From a virus: a DNA stretch of 29,740 nucleotides. Positions within the stretch are counted from its first letter, which is position 1; every line of letters starts with the position of its first letter. The stretch lies in the IMG/VR virus record IMGVR_UViG_3300044535_000515, positions 1 to 29,740 of that record; one strand, written 5' to 3'. The notes beneath the pieces were generated by a model, which had not been told where the DNA came from, did not search any database, and was given only the letters and a program-made list of their open reading frames with translations. The position numbers were made by a program, and so were the translations under genes. Positions 8,035 to 16,502 of this stretch are shown one piece after another.

Positions 8035-8928
8035 CTACGGTGCCTTCGGGGTGAGGGCAGCAATCGGGAGGACGCCAGTCGGGTTCTCCAGGCTGGCGGG
8101 GTTCGCCAGGGTGAAGCCGACGCGCATGACGGCGCGGATTGCGATGGAGTCGCGCTCCGCAAGGTTGCCGAAGCCAGTCAGCGAAGCCTCGGTGAGGATC
8201 TTCGTCTTGACGTCGCTACGGAGGCCGATGATCGCGCACGAGTCATCGACTGCGATGGCGTCAGCCTTGGTCTTGTCCCAGCCCAGCGGGTAGGCAGCGG
8301 GAACGCCGTAGATGGAACCGACGTTCGGGTTGCCCTCGGTCGGGACGTAGATGGACGAACCGTTGCCGTCCTTCATGCCACGCAGGGTGGAGCGGAGGCT
8401 ACGCGACGCGAACACGTCGGTAACGTCGTTTCCGATCTCCTCAACGGCGCTGAACAGTGAGTTCATGTCGTCGCCAGGGTTGCCCGAGCCTTCAACCTTT
8501 GCGGCTGCGGCGAACAGGCCGCCCACGGGGAACGTGGTCGGTGCGCCCGTGCCGAAGAACACGGCTGCGTCGAGGACGCGACCGAACTCCTGCACGATGA
8601 GGTCGATGGTGCGCTGAACAACGTCGATGCTGGCGTCAGCGATGACGTTCTCGTCGATCGGCACGATGACCGCAATCTCCTCAGCGGTGAGAAGCTTGTT
8701 GGCCCATGCTGCCTCAGACTGCGGCTTGACTGCCTGGCTGGCGTTCAGGAACGCAGCGGTCGGCAGAGCAGAGAGGACGGGGATACGGGCGGTCTTGGTT
8801 CCCATCGGAACCACGGTGAGGCCCTGAAGCGCAGCCGACTTCTTCGGAAGCGCGTTGATGAGTTCGCCAGCGAGAGCCTCGTCAAAGAGGGCTTCTGCGT
8901 CTGCCTGAGTGATGCCGTCTACGGCCAT
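8035..8928 (-). CDS. major capsid protein (HK97 fold)
   Basis: This 297-residue protein follows the scaffold gene and precedes the connector genes. It has HK97-type capsid character: a helical N-terminal arm, a beta segment ending MGTKTARIPVL, a spine-helix region with the conserved-looking EEIAVIVPIDENVIADA, and a C-terminal strand series ending IAIRAVMRVGFTLANP, common in phage_capsid-family proteins. There is no long delta domain at the N-terminus, in keeping with a separate scaffold gene. A strong ribosome site (AAGGAG) lies 8 bases before the ATG. The transcript is followed by a strong hairpin. Confidence 0.95.
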   Translation of the reverse strand: MAVDGITQADAEALFDEALAGELINALPKKSAALQGLTVVPMGTKTARIPVLSALPTAAFLNASQAVKPQSEAAWANKLLTAEEIAVIVPIDENVIADASIDVVQRTIDLIVQEFGRVLDAAVFFGTGAPTTFPVGGLFAAAAKVEGSGNPGDDMNSLFSAVEEIGNDVTDVFASRSLRSTLRGMKDGNGSSIYVPTEGNPNVGSIYGVPAAYPLGWDKTKADAIAVDDSCAIIGLRSDVKTKILTEASLTGFGNLAERDSIAIRAVMRVGFTLANPASLENPTGVLPIAALTPKAP

Positions 8929-8967
8929 GAGTTTTCTCCTTGTGAGTGGCCCATGCCGCGAGGCGGA

Positions 8968-9450
8968 TTACCCCTTGGCGAGTAGGCGCAACAGTTCGTT
9001 CGGGTCAGGCTTCGCCTCGGGAGTCGGGGCCGCCTGGCCCTTCCTGGCATCCGTCTTGGTGCCAGCGGGCTTGAACAGCGCCTTCATCCGTTCGGCATCT
9101 TCACGAAGCTCCTCCTCGGTGGACCCGATGAGTCGATCCGCGAAATCTGCGGGCAGCCCCTCAGCGAGAGCGACCCGATACTTAGTGGCGGCGACTGTGG
9201 CGGCCTCAGCTTGCGCGATAGCGTCAGCGAGAGCCTTGTCCTTGTCGGCTACCTGATCGGGTGACACCATCTGCTCGATCTGCTTGCGCAGGTCTGAGAG
9301 TGCCTGGGCGTCCTTCTTGGCGCGGCCTTCCCACTTGCGGGACATGGCTTGCCAGTCGGTGCCTTCGCCCTGCGGCTCAACGGCGGGTGTCTCGTTCTCG
9401 CCCTGCGGCTGGTCTTGCGTTACTTCTTCAGAACCATGCGGCTCAGTCAT
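8968..9450 (-). CDS. capsid scaffold protein
   Basis: This 160-residue protein begins at MTEPHGSEEV; GGGAGG lies 7 bases upstream of that ATG, whereas the longer frame has no such site. The sequence is acidic and Gln/Glu-rich at the N-terminus, then mostly helical with coiled-coil character (about 45-140), and ends with a short basic/hydrophobic helix (NELLRLLAKG), the kind of C-terminal capsid-binding segment found in scaffolding proteins. Its position immediately before the major capsid gene is the classical one. It shows no protease motif and none is seen nearby, so the scaffold may leave intact or be cut by a protease outside the window. Confidence 0.85.
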   Translation of the reverse strand: MTEPHGSEEVTQDQPQGENETPAVEPQGEGTDWQAMSRKWEGRAKKDAQALSDLRKQIEQMVSPDQVADKDKALADAIAQAEAATVAATKYRVALAEGLPADFADRLIGSTEEELREDAERMKALFKPAGTKTDARKGQAAPTPEAKPDPNELLRLLAKG

Positions 9451-9463
9451 AGTGTGCCTCCCT

Positions 9464-9501
9464 GTGGTCAGATTGTCCACTATTGGTGGTCAGCGTGTCC
9501 A
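9464..9501 (-). promoter_or_regulatory. tandem 16-bp direct repeat upstream of the scaffold gene
   Basis: Two copies of a 16-base sequence (plus strand GTGGTCAGATTGTCCA at 9464-9479 and GTGGTCAGCGTGTCCA at 9486-9501) differ at two positions and are spaced 22 bases apart, close to two helical turns. On the coding strand each unit reads TGGACA..CTGACCAC and the second ends against the scaffold ribosome site. They lie in the 64-base gap before the highly expressed scaffold and capsid genes. They may be activator or repressor sites, or mRNA-level binding sites. Confidence 0.45.
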
Positions 9502-9514
9502 GCCCGACACGCCG

Positions 9515-9676
9515 TTAGTCAGTCAGGGGCGGGAGAAGCTCGGGCGTGTACCCAGGGGGCGTCATGGTGGCCACATCCAGGATGTATTGCTGCTGGAGTT
9601 CAGGCGGCCAGGTGTCGTACGCCCTGGGGAGCATCGTCACGGAGTCGATGGGGGTTTGCCATAACTCATCTTCCAT
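9515..9676 (-). CDS. small acidic protein, start nested in the end of the MuF-ART gene
   Basis: This 53-residue protein begins MEDELWQTPI. Its ATG lies 11 bases inside the 3' end of the MuF-ART gene, preceded by a GGGGAAG ribosome-like site. It is acidic, Pro-rich and has no membrane segment. I do not recognise a family. Tight coupling to the last codons of a toxin-like gene resembles how immunity genes follow polymorphic toxins, so an antitoxin-like role against the ART is possible, but there is no sequence proof; it could equally be a small head accessory protein. Confidence 0.6.
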   Translation of the reverse strand: MEDELWQTPIDSVTMLPRAYDTWPPELQQQYILDVATMTPPGYTPELLPPLTD

Positions 9677-12600
9677 CGAACTTCCCCACTTCCTCGGCGA
9701 TGATGTGAACGCCCCTGGGGGTTTCGTGTACCTCCAGGACCTTGAGTTTAGACCAGACGATGATTTCCTGTTCCCGCTTGACACGGGTGAAGCCTTCGAC
9801 TGGATAGCCGCTGGTACCGCCGCGAACCTCGACGAGGATGGAGCCAGCGCGGTCCTCGCCGCCGAACCTGCCTGACGCGACGCGGCGGTCAAAGGAGTGG
9901 GACCAGCCGCCCTGCGTATCGAGAATCTGGCCGATCTGGGCCTGGTTCTGAACGTAATCCCAAGCGGCCTTCTTGGAGCGCATGTCCATGCCTCGGTAGG
10001 TGGTGGAGGCGTACATGGGGGCGTTCTTGAACCAGGCCTCCACCTCGTCGTTGCGGGGCTTCTTTTCGGCCTTGTTGTACCAGCCCTTGACGTAGTTGCT
10101 GGTGTAACTGGTGATGTATTCAACGATCTTCTTCGCGTCGCCGTGGGCGGTGATCTTGGCGGGTAGAAGCTTGCCGTCAGCGGCCCCGTCCCACGCTTCC
10201 CGCCATTCGGCGTCGGTGACGTCGTCGTAGGGCGACTTGGATGGGTCGAGTTTCTTAGCTTCCCAGCCCTTGGCGGTGTCGGCTTTCGTGGCGCTGGTGG
10301 CCTTGGGTACGTCGATGACCCATTCGGGGCGTTCGATGCCTGGGAGTTTGACGTTGCCCTCTTTGGCGGCCTTGTTGAGGGCGGTAGTGGAGTTGGGGCC
10401 AGCGCCCGTGTTCGTGGGGTTGTGAATCCACTTGTCGCCGTCCCAGGTGAACGTGTCGCCCTTGTAGGTGCCTGTGACCTTCTCGCCGACCTGGGTAACG
10501 GTGGTTCCTTCGTAGGACCCTGACGCGGTCTTGGGGGTGCCGCCAGGCTTCCCCTGCGGCTCGCCCTTGATGAGGCCCTTGTAGGCGAGGTCGTCGTCCA
10601 GCGCCTTCGTGACGACGCTGTTGGCCTTGGTGCCCGACGAGTAGTTGTACCAGTAGCCGTTCTGCTTGGACCACTTGTATTGCGTCTTGCCGTAGGTGCC
10701 GTAGGCGTCGCCGTTCGTGGTGATGATGGTTTGGGTTGGCTTGGCGGGCGTGGGCTTGGCGATGGGCGTGGGGGCTGGGGCGGGGGCGGGCTTGGCTTTG
10801 AGGCTGACGGTGTTCACCGCGTCGGTCAGTTCTTCCTGGATGGAGAACGGGACGTTCTTGCCCGTCTGGAGGTCGGTCCACTTCTCCGTTGCGGTCTCGA
10901 AGTAATACGCCTTGCCGTCCTTCTCCACGGAGACGTAGAGCGTCTTGCCGTTGGCCTTGTGAATCCACACGTCGTAGCCCGCCACGTTGCCGTAATCGGT
11001 GGTGAGGCCAGCGTTCGCCATCGCTTCGTTGTAGCCCTGCGTTTCTTTCAGGGCGGCAGGTTTGACGGGGGTGGCGCTGGGGAGCGGCTTCTGGTCCTTG
11101 AACGCCAGCTTCTCCAGGTCGTCCAGGAGTACCTGATCGTTGTAGACGGCGGCGTTCTCAGCATCTACCCACTTGCCGCCCGTGCCCTTGCCCTTTACGT
11201 AGGCGACGCCCTTCGGCCCTTCCACGTACCACTGATCGGCGGAGGGGTCGTCGGGCGTGGCGAACCGCCAGAACTTCCAACTGCCCTGCGGCGAGGTGCC
11301 GTACTGCACGATGGAGCCGTTGTTCGTTTTGATCTCGAACATGGACTTGCCGAGTTCGGTGGCGACTGGGGCGGGCGGGTTCGCTTTGTCCCATTCGCCC
11401 AACAGGTCAGGCTTCCCTGCGGCGCGGGATGGCATCGCTTCCACGGCCTTGTCCAGGTTCTGGTTCAGGTATTCGTTGGCGAACTTGCCTGAATCGACTT
11501 CCGCCCATTGGCCCATCGTGGAGCCCGACTTCTGGTAGCCCTGGCCCTGGGGGCTTTCCGCGTAGAACTTGGGGCTCATCTCGCCGTTCTTGTCGGTGAA
11601 CCGCCAGAACCGCCAACCGTTCGCCTCGTAGAAAGTCGTCTGGAACACGGACGTGTCGTCGTGGATGTTGAGCATGGTCTTGCCGATGGCGGTTGTCGGC
11701 GTGGGGGCTTCCTGGACGGTGGCCTTGGCGTAGGCGCTGGCCAGGTTGTCAGCGATGTTGCTAGGCACCTGCTTCGTGACGCCGTTCTGGCCCACATGAA
11801 TCCACTTGCCCTCGGCCTTGTCCATGACCCAGGTGTGGCCGTTCTTTTCGGCCACGACGTCGTTGCCTGACGTCCAGAACTTGAAGTCGTTGGCGGTGCT
11901 GGCGGTGATCGGCTTGCCCTTGTCCTGCCAGTTGCCAATGAAGGCGTCGCCCATCTTCGTTTCGGGCTTCGGTACGGGAACGTCAGTCGGCTTGGGGGGC
12001 TCGTTCAGGACAGCCTTGGCAACCTTGGGCTGGACGGATGGCTGCCCGACCCCCAGGGCCTTGTCAGTTATGGTCTGCTTCGCGGCCTGCTCAGCGGGGT
12101 TCAGCGACTTGGCCGCAAGCTTCTTCGGCCCCATGACGCCATCAGCTTTCTTACCCTTGTTCAGGGTCCACGATGACCAGCCGTTCTTCGACGTTTTCAG
12201 TTCCAGGTCATTGACCTTCGTGTCCTCGTAGGGCTTGTACCGCTGGCCGTAGCCGAGTTTCGCGGCGGGCTCGTCCATGAGGACGGGGACGGTGACGCAT
12301 GTGCAGTTGGGGTGGCGGTAGGTGTCCACTTGGGCGGGGAAGATCGTCCCGTGGAGGGTTCGGCATACGTCACAGGCCCCAGGGCGGGCTACCCATCGCC
12401 AGCCGTGGATGAGGCCTTCGTGGGCGGCCTGCTGGTAGGTGGTGAGGCTGGCCTGGTCGTAGGCGCGGGCCATCGTGGTACGGGCGATCATGACCGAGCG
12501 GTACTGGCCCTGGCCGAATACGGGCCCTAGCGCGTCCTGGAAGCGTTTGGCGGCGACCTTGGGGCTTTCGCCCGTGACGAGGCTGAGGGTGAGGGCGTCG

Positions 12601-13043
12601 ATGAGGTCGGCCTGGACCTGGACGGTCATCTTCGCGAAGTCACCCGTGAGAGCCCCGACTCCCCCGTTCACCACTTGGGCTACGGCAGCCTGGTTAGGGA
12701 CGGCGGTGTAGCCGATGGCGGCAGCGGTATCGGTAACGGTTTGGACGACGTGGGCTGGGAGGGCGTCGATAGCGGCCTGAAGTGACTGGCCGCCTGCTTT
12801 GTTGATGTAGCCCATCGCCTGAGCGGTGATCTGCGCCTGGGGCGTGGACATGGGTTTCATGGCCTTCAGGCTGGTGACCAGGGAATTCAGCCTGGCGGCT
12901 TCGCCAGCCTTCAGCGGTGGCTGCCCCTCAGCGAGCCTGACAGCCCAGCCCTCGGCCTCCTTGGAGACGGCGGCGTAAGCCTGGAGCCACGCGACGGTTG
13001 CTTTCCGCTGCGGCCCTGGGGGCGCGGCGGAGGGTGGCGTCAC
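9666..13043 (-). CDS. giant MuF-type head protein with Trp/Tyr-rich repeats and C-terminal ADP-ribosyltransferase
   Basis: A 1125-residue protein starting at GTG, which overlaps the portal stop (GTGA). Residues 1-260 form a MuF / SPP1 gp7-type minor head domain ending in its Cys/His cluster (C224-x2-C227 and HPNCTC with C247, C249). Residues about 275-900 hold six or seven divergent modules, each with an aromatic core such as NGWRFWRF, GSWKFWRF or NGYWYNY and a following KW[IV] segment, separated by Pro/Ala/Lys linkers. Residues about 1000-1120 look like an R-S-E class ADP-ribosyltransferase: Y1016-R1017-G in strand 1, W-S1048-H-S-F, and E1091-Q-E1093. MuF proteins are minor head components and some enter the cell with DNA; fusion of MuF to ART toxins is known in temperate phages. 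The module function is unknown. It is about three times the length of a plain MuF protein. Confidence 0.88.
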   Translation of the reverse strand: MTPPSAAPPGPQRKATVAWLQAYAAVSKEAEGWAVRLAEGQPPLKAGEAARLNSLVTSLKAMKPMSTPQAQITAQAMGYINKAGGQSLQAAIDALPAHVVQTVTDTAAAIGYTAVPNQAAVAQVVNGGVGALTGDFAKMTVQVQADLIDALTLSLVTGESPKVAAKRFQDALGPVFGQGQYRSVMIARTTMARAYDQASLTTYQQAAHEGLIHGWRWVARPGACDVCRTLHGTIFPAQVDTYRHPNCTCVTVPVLMDEPAAKLGYGQRYKPYEDTKVNDLELKTSKNGWSSWTLNKGKKADGVMGPKKLAAKSLNPAEQAAKQTITDKALGVGQPSVQPKVAKAVLNEPPKPTDVPVPKPETKMGDAFIGNWQDKGKPITASTANDFKFWTSGNDVVAEKNGHTWVMDKAEGKWIHVGQNGVTKQVPSNIADNLASAYAKATVQEAPTPTTAIGKTMLNIHDDTSVFQTTFYEANGWRFWRFTDKNGEMSPKFYAESPQGQGYQKSGSTMGQWAEVDSGKFANEYLNQNLDKAVEAMPSRAAGKPDLLGEWDKANPPAPVATELGKSMFEIKTNNGSIVQYGTSPQGSWKFWRFATPDDPSADQWYVEGPKGVAYVKGKGTGGKWVDAENAAVYNDQVLLDDLEKLAFKDQKPLPSATPVKPAALKETQGYNEAMANAGLTTDYGNVAGYDVWIHKANGKTLYVSVEKDGKAYYFETATEKWTDLQTGKNVPFSIQEELTDAVNTVSLKAKPAPAPAPTPIAKPTPAKPTQTIITTNGDAYGTYGKTQYKWSKQNGYWYNYSSGTKANSVVTKALDDDLAYKGLIKGEPQGKPGGTPKTASGSYEGTTVTQVGEKVTGTYKGDTFTWDGDKWIHNPTNTGAGPNSTTALNKAAKEGNVKLPGIERPEWVIDVPKATSATKADTAKGWEAKKLDPSKSPYDDVTDAEWREAWDGAADGKLLPAKITAHGDAKKIVEYITSYTSNYVKGWYNKAEKKPRNDEVEAWFKNAPMYASTTYRGMDMRSKKAAWDYVQNQAQIGQILDTQGGWSHSFDRRVASGRFGGEDRAGSILVEVRGGTSGYPVEGFTRVKREQEIIVWSKLKVLEVHETPRGVHIIAEEVGKFDGR

Positions 13044-14356
13044 GGGCTAGGCGGCAGCAGGGTCGGGTTGCTGAGCAGCGCTGCGGTCTGCGCGGCGATG
13101 GCGTTATTGGCCGCTACCCCAGCGGAGCCAGCGAGGATGGTCGCCTCGTTGATCTCGTCGGGGGTGAAGCCGAGGTATTTCTGGGCCGCGATCTGCCACG
13201 GGACGCCAGCCTGGACAAGCTGGGATACGACCTGGGCGTTGTTGAGGTCGTTCTGGACGATGACGTCACGCCAGACGGGCTCCGCCTCGATGCCGAGGAG
13301 GTCCAGGGCGGCCTGGAACGCTTGGCCGAACTCCCGCTGGTGGTCATGGAGGGACTCCGTGAACGGCCCTTCGTCGGCCTTGATGGCCTCGCCGCTGGCG
13401 TCGGTGGAGCCTGGATTGACGCGCATGTGGCGCGGGAGGCTGGCGATGGTGAACAGGGCGTCCACCTCAGCGTTCTTGGCGTTGTCGTAGTTGGAGAGGT
13501 CGCTGGCGGTCATCTCCTGGACGCGGGCCTGGCCCTCAGCATCCCCAGGGTCGAGGACAATGGCGTGGTCAGGCTGCTGCCGCACCACATACGGGTCCAA
13601 CTGCTGGCGGGTAAAGAACACACGCTGCTTGAACGCGCTGGTCTCCGCGACGACGAACTTGTTGGCGGTGATCTTGTTGATGCGGTCCTGGATGGGGCTG
13701 ATCTGGTCCAGGAGCGGTGCGCCCATGTAGCCGTAGGGGTGGATGGGGAACACGGGGACCTTGTCGTAGCCGTGCTTCTCCTCGGGGTTTTCCTCGTCGG
13801 GCCTGAAGTCAGTTCCCGAGGGGACGCGCTTCCGCTTCCCGATGGTTCCCTTGTCGTTGGCGACGTAGCGGTAGATCGTGTCCTCGTCCCAGAGGGTCAC
13901 GTGCCAGCGGTCATCCTCCAGGAACGCTTTACCTGCCCACGCGACGCCCATCCAGTCATCGGGGTCGGGTTCGGCGTAGGCCAGGTTGGCGGCGTTCGCG
14001 GTGATGGTGTCGTCAGCGACGATCAGGTAGGTAGCGCCGTGGACCAGGCCCCAGCGGTACATGACGTCCTGGCGTTGGGGGAAGGAGCCCTCGTCCCAGA
14101 TTTTCTGCGCGGAGTCAGCGCCCGTACCGTCCCACGCTTGGATTTCCAGGCGGGAGATACGGGAAGTGATGGCCAGGCCGCAGTAGTTCTCCGTCAGGGA
14201 GTCAGCGAGGCCACGGAACGTCTCACGAAGCTTCGGAGTGATAAAGATTTTGGGGTGGTTGCCGCTGAAGTAAGCCCAGCGGGATGCCAGGAGTGGCGAC
14301 TGGGTCTTTTCCAGGGTCTTTTGGATGGCGTCCTGGTGATTGTCAGGCAGCGGCAT
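13040..14356 (-). CDS. portal protein (SPP1 gp6-like)
   Basis: This 438-residue protein sits between TerL/HNH and the MuF protein, the standard portal position. It has the wing/stem pattern of the phage_prot_Gp6 portal family: an N-terminal helical segment, a beta-rich middle (about 110-215, e.g. VHGATYLIVADDT), the clip and stem region (VPVFPIHPYGYMGAPLLDQI; PIQDRINKITANKFVVAE), and a helical C-terminal crown. The dodecameric portal is the DNA entry and exit channel and the docking site for terminase and adaptor. AAGGAG lies 9 bases before the ATG; the gene overlaps the HNH frame by 14 bases and the MuF start by 4. Confidence 0.94.
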   Translation of the reverse strand: MPLPDNHQDAIQKTLEKTQSPLLASRWAYFSGNHPKIFITPKLRETFRGLADSLTENYCGLAITSRISRLEIQAWDGTGADSAQKIWDEGSFPQRQDVMYRWGLVHGATYLIVADDTITANAANLAYAEPDPDDWMGVAWAGKAFLEDDRWHVTLWDEDTIYRYVANDKGTIGKRKRVPSGTDFRPDEENPEEKHGYDKVPVFPIHPYGYMGAPLLDQISPIQDRINKITANKFVVAETSAFKQRVFFTRQQLDPYVVRQQPDHAIVLDPGDAEGQARVQEMTASDLSNYDNAKNAEVDALFTIASLPRHMRVNPGSTDASGEAIKADEGPFTESLHDHQREFGQAFQAALDLLGIEAEPVWRDVIVQNDLNNAQVVSQLVQAGVPWQIAAQKYLGFTPDEINEATILAGSAGVAANNAIAAQTAALLSNPTLLPPSP

Positions 14357-14759
14357 TGGTGTTCTCCTTGGCTCGGGCGCGGGCGGCCCTCATCCACTCC
14401 CGAGCGCAAGTGCGGCAAGCCCTCTCCCCCTGCGGGGTGATTCGCGTGTTCGACTCATCGAAGGGGTGGCCGTTTAGGCACTCCGTCTTGTTCTTGTTCT
14501 GGTTCGTTGTGCGCCCCTTGCGGGCAGAGTCAGCCATGTTTTCCGCGTGGGTACCTGGCCGAAGGTGCCCCACGTTGATGCACCTGGGGTTATCGCAGAG
14601 GTGCATCATGTGGAGGTCCGTATGGCCGTGATCTTGCATCCACGCGAGGCGGTGGGCGTAGACCTTGACCTTTGCGATGGTGATGAAGCCATAGCCCATC
14701 CCGTTGTGGGCCCCGACCCACTCATCACAGGGAGTGCTAACAGCAGTCACGTTGCCCAT
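14343..14759 (-). CDS. HNH endonuclease with C-terminal zinc module, between TerL and portal
   Basis: I chose the start at MGNVTAVSTP, giving 138 residues; upstream codons look non-protein-like and would overlap TerL by 61 bases, though no clear ribosome site supports this ATG. The HNH_3-like core is clear: VYAHRLAWMQDHG, then MHLCDNPRCINVGHLRPGTH with the metal-binding His and Asn/His pairs. A separate C-terminal module, CLNGHPFD...CRTCAREW, is a small zinc ribbon with pattern C-x2-GH...C-x2-C. HNH enzymes beside terminase often aid cos/pac cleavage, while others are homing endonucleases. Placement between TerL and portal allows either. Confidence 0.85.
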   Translation of the reverse strand: MGNVTAVSTPCDEWVGAHNGMGYGFITIAKVKVYAHRLAWMQDHGHTDLHMMHLCDNPRCINVGHLRPGTHAENMADSARKGRTTNQNKNKTECLNGHPFDESNTRITPQGERACRTCAREWMRAARARAKENTNAAA

Positions 14760-14797
14760 TCTAAGTGGGCATGGTAGGCAACGCCAGCCCCCACGCT

Positions 14798-16051
14798 CTA
14801 CGTCGCGAAGGTCTGTATAGCGGCGACGGGGCGGGTCATCAGCGACGTCGCCGCCCACACGTAAGCGTCTAGGCGGTCAGGGCTGGAATCGCCTGGCACC
14901 CATTCAGTTAGCTGCTGTTCCAATTCTGGGAACACTCCAGCATGGTGAAGCTTCCCTTGTTCCATCAGGGCGGCGATGGGTTCAGCCCTGGTGTGCTTAC
15001 CTTTGCTCGCGGTGACTTTCTTGACGGGGACGTATGGGTCTACCGTTCGCAAGACCGAAAGCGCCATGTCCCCGCCATTATTGGTCTCGATGACGACCAT
15101 GTCCGCCTTGGCGCGGTGGTATTCGGCAACAACTGCTTTGGCCCACTCGTCGGGGCTGGCCTTCAGGGTGGAGTCCTTCAGGCAGTAGAGGTGACCGTCC
15201 TTGCGGCTCATCGTCACGATGCCCGTTTCGTCGGAGTCGGGGCCGTAGGTGACGGCGGGGTCCACGGCCACAACGGTTCTCTCTGGCGATTCGGGTTCAC
15301 TCCCCACTCGGGTTTCCTCGATCATCTTGAGCGTGAACAGAGCCCCCTCGACGTCCTCTAGGAGTTCGCCGTATAGCTCTTGCCTGCCGAGCCTGGTGCC
15401 TTCGTACCTGAGCCTGAACTCCTCCAGGGCGGCGGGTGACAGGTTGGCGGCGTTATCGAACGTGGAGCCCCTGGTGACGATGGTGGAGGGGTTCTTCAGG
15501 ACGCGCTTCGTTAGCTTGTTGGGTTTGGGGGTGGTGGTGACGAGGGTTTGGGGGTTCTCCCCCAGGCGGAGGCCGAACTTCAGTTGGTCCCAGGCGTCCT
15601 CGTACCGCCAGGCGGCCAGTTCGTCGCACCAGGCACCGTGATGCTGGGGGCCTCGGAGGCGTTCGGGTTCGTCAGCGGAGAAGCATTTGATCTTCGAGCC
15701 GTTGATGAGGTCGAGTTCGCCGTGTGAGCGGTTCCATCGGCGGACCATGCGGTAGCGGTCTAGGACGGCTTTCAGCCCTGATTCGCCTTCCACGCAGGTA
15801 TCGCGGGCGTCACCGAACGTGGGGGCGATGACGGCCCACCTGGTGCCAGGGTTGCTGATGGCGTTGTAGGCCATCCATTCCGCGCCGAGCCTGGTTTTGC
15901 CGAAGCCTCGGCCCGCTAGGACTAACCAGGTGTCCCATGAACTGTCAGGGGGTAACTGTGTCGGCCTGGCCCAGCGGTGACTCCACAGGTATCGGGCTGC
16001 CGCCAGCACTTGCAGCGAGGGCCCTTGCGAGTTGTTCGACTTCACGGTCAA
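14798..16051 (-). CDS. terL: terminase large subunit (packaging ATPase and nuclease)
   Basis: This 417-residue protein cuts concatemeric DNA and drives it into the prohead. Walker A is AGRGFGKT (46-53), Walker B ends at CDE (D143-E144), and the coupling motif is TTTP (172-175). The RNase H-like nuclease domain shows VAVDPA (D264), IETNNGGD (E322) and DRLDAY (D392, D395). The first codon is TTG at 16051, with GTG two codons later as an alternative; both lie within the TerS gene, an overlap of about 100 bases that is unusually long. An inner GTG near 16009 would shorten it. All catalytic motifs are present, so the enzyme should be functional. Confidence 0.97.
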   Translation of the reverse strand: MTVKSNNSQGPSLQVLAAARYLWSHRWARPTQLPPDSSWDTWLVLAGRGFGKTRLGAEWMAYNAISNPGTRWAVIAPTFGDARDTCVEGESGLKAVLDRYRMVRRWNRSHGELDLINGSKIKCFSADEPERLRGPQHHGAWCDELAAWRYEDAWDQLKFGLRLGENPQTLVTTTPKPNKLTKRVLKNPSTIVTRGSTFDNAANLSPAALEEFRLRYEGTRLGRQELYGELLEDVEGALFTLKMIEETRVGSEPESPERTVVAVDPAVTYGPDSDETGIVTMSRKDGHLYCLKDSTLKASPDEWAKAVVAEYHRAKADMVVIETNNGGDMALSVLRTVDPYVPVKKVTASKGKHTRAEPIAALMEQGKLHHAGVFPELEQQLTEWVPGDSSPDRLDAYVWAATSLMTRPVAAIQTFAT

Positions 16052-16502
16052 TGTCGGTCCCTGTTCCCTCGAAATGGGTTACGTCGGCGGCGATCTTGAT
16101 GGGCTGGTCGATGCCGAACATTTTGGAGCGGCGATCTAGAAGCTTCACCATCACTTCGGCGGCGTCCCTTCTGGGGGGCTGGCCGTTCAGCCCGAGGGCG
16201 AGGGGGAGCCAGACGCGGGTGAGGTGGTCTAGGCGTTCCTCCTCCTGCGCCCTGACCTCCTCAGCGGCTGGGCGAACCGTCTTGGCGAGGCCCCGCTGGT
16301 AGGCGCGGTAAGCCCCGCTTGCGTCCTGGTAGCCGAGGATTTCCGCGATACGGGTGAACGTGAAGCCACCTACGACCATCTCCAGGGTGCGCTTTTCGCG
16401 CTCGGCTTCTTCTACTTTGCGTTGGGGGGTTCGTTTTCCCCCTTTGGGGAGGCGTGGTTTTGATTCGTTTGGGGTTGTTTCGTGTTGAGGCGTTTCGGTC
16501 AT
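15945..16502 (-). CDS. terS: terminase small subunit
   Basis: This 185-residue protein begins at MTETPQHETT, preceded by a near-perfect AAAGGAGG; upstream in-frame codons lack such a site. A basic, disordered N-terminus (1-40) is followed by a helix-turn-helix-like segment (GFTFTRIAEILGYQDASGAY) and an oligomerisation region of long helices (about 85-150), then an Ala/Gly/Pro tail. Small terminases recognise the packaging site and load DNA into TerL. The ATG overlaps the preceding zinc-ribbon gene (ATGA). The packaging site, often within or near this gene, was not identified. Confidence 0.85.
   Translation of the reverse strand: MTETPQHETTPNESKPRLPKGGKRTPQRKVEEAEREKRTLEMVVGGFTFTRIAEILGYQDASGAYRAYQRGLAKTVRPAAEEVRAQEEERLDHLTRVWLPLALGLNGQPPRRDAAEVMVKLLDRRSKMFGIDQPIKIAADVTHFEGTGTDIDREVEQLARALAASAGGSPIPVESPLGQADTVTP

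Noticed and set aside
10255-10968. 237-codon minus-strand frame within the MuF-ART gene
   Set aside because: It overlaps the repeat-coding region in another frame and is Arg/Gln/His-rich, a typical out-of-frame product.
12998-14440. 480-codon plus-strand open frame
   Set aside because: It is antisense to the portal gene, whose family assignment is clear; sequence is Val/Gly/Asp-rich shadow.
14753-14771. Small inverted repeat TGCCCA/TGGGCA at the HNH start
   Set aside because: A 6-bp stem is too short to separate from chance in a G+C-rich sequence.
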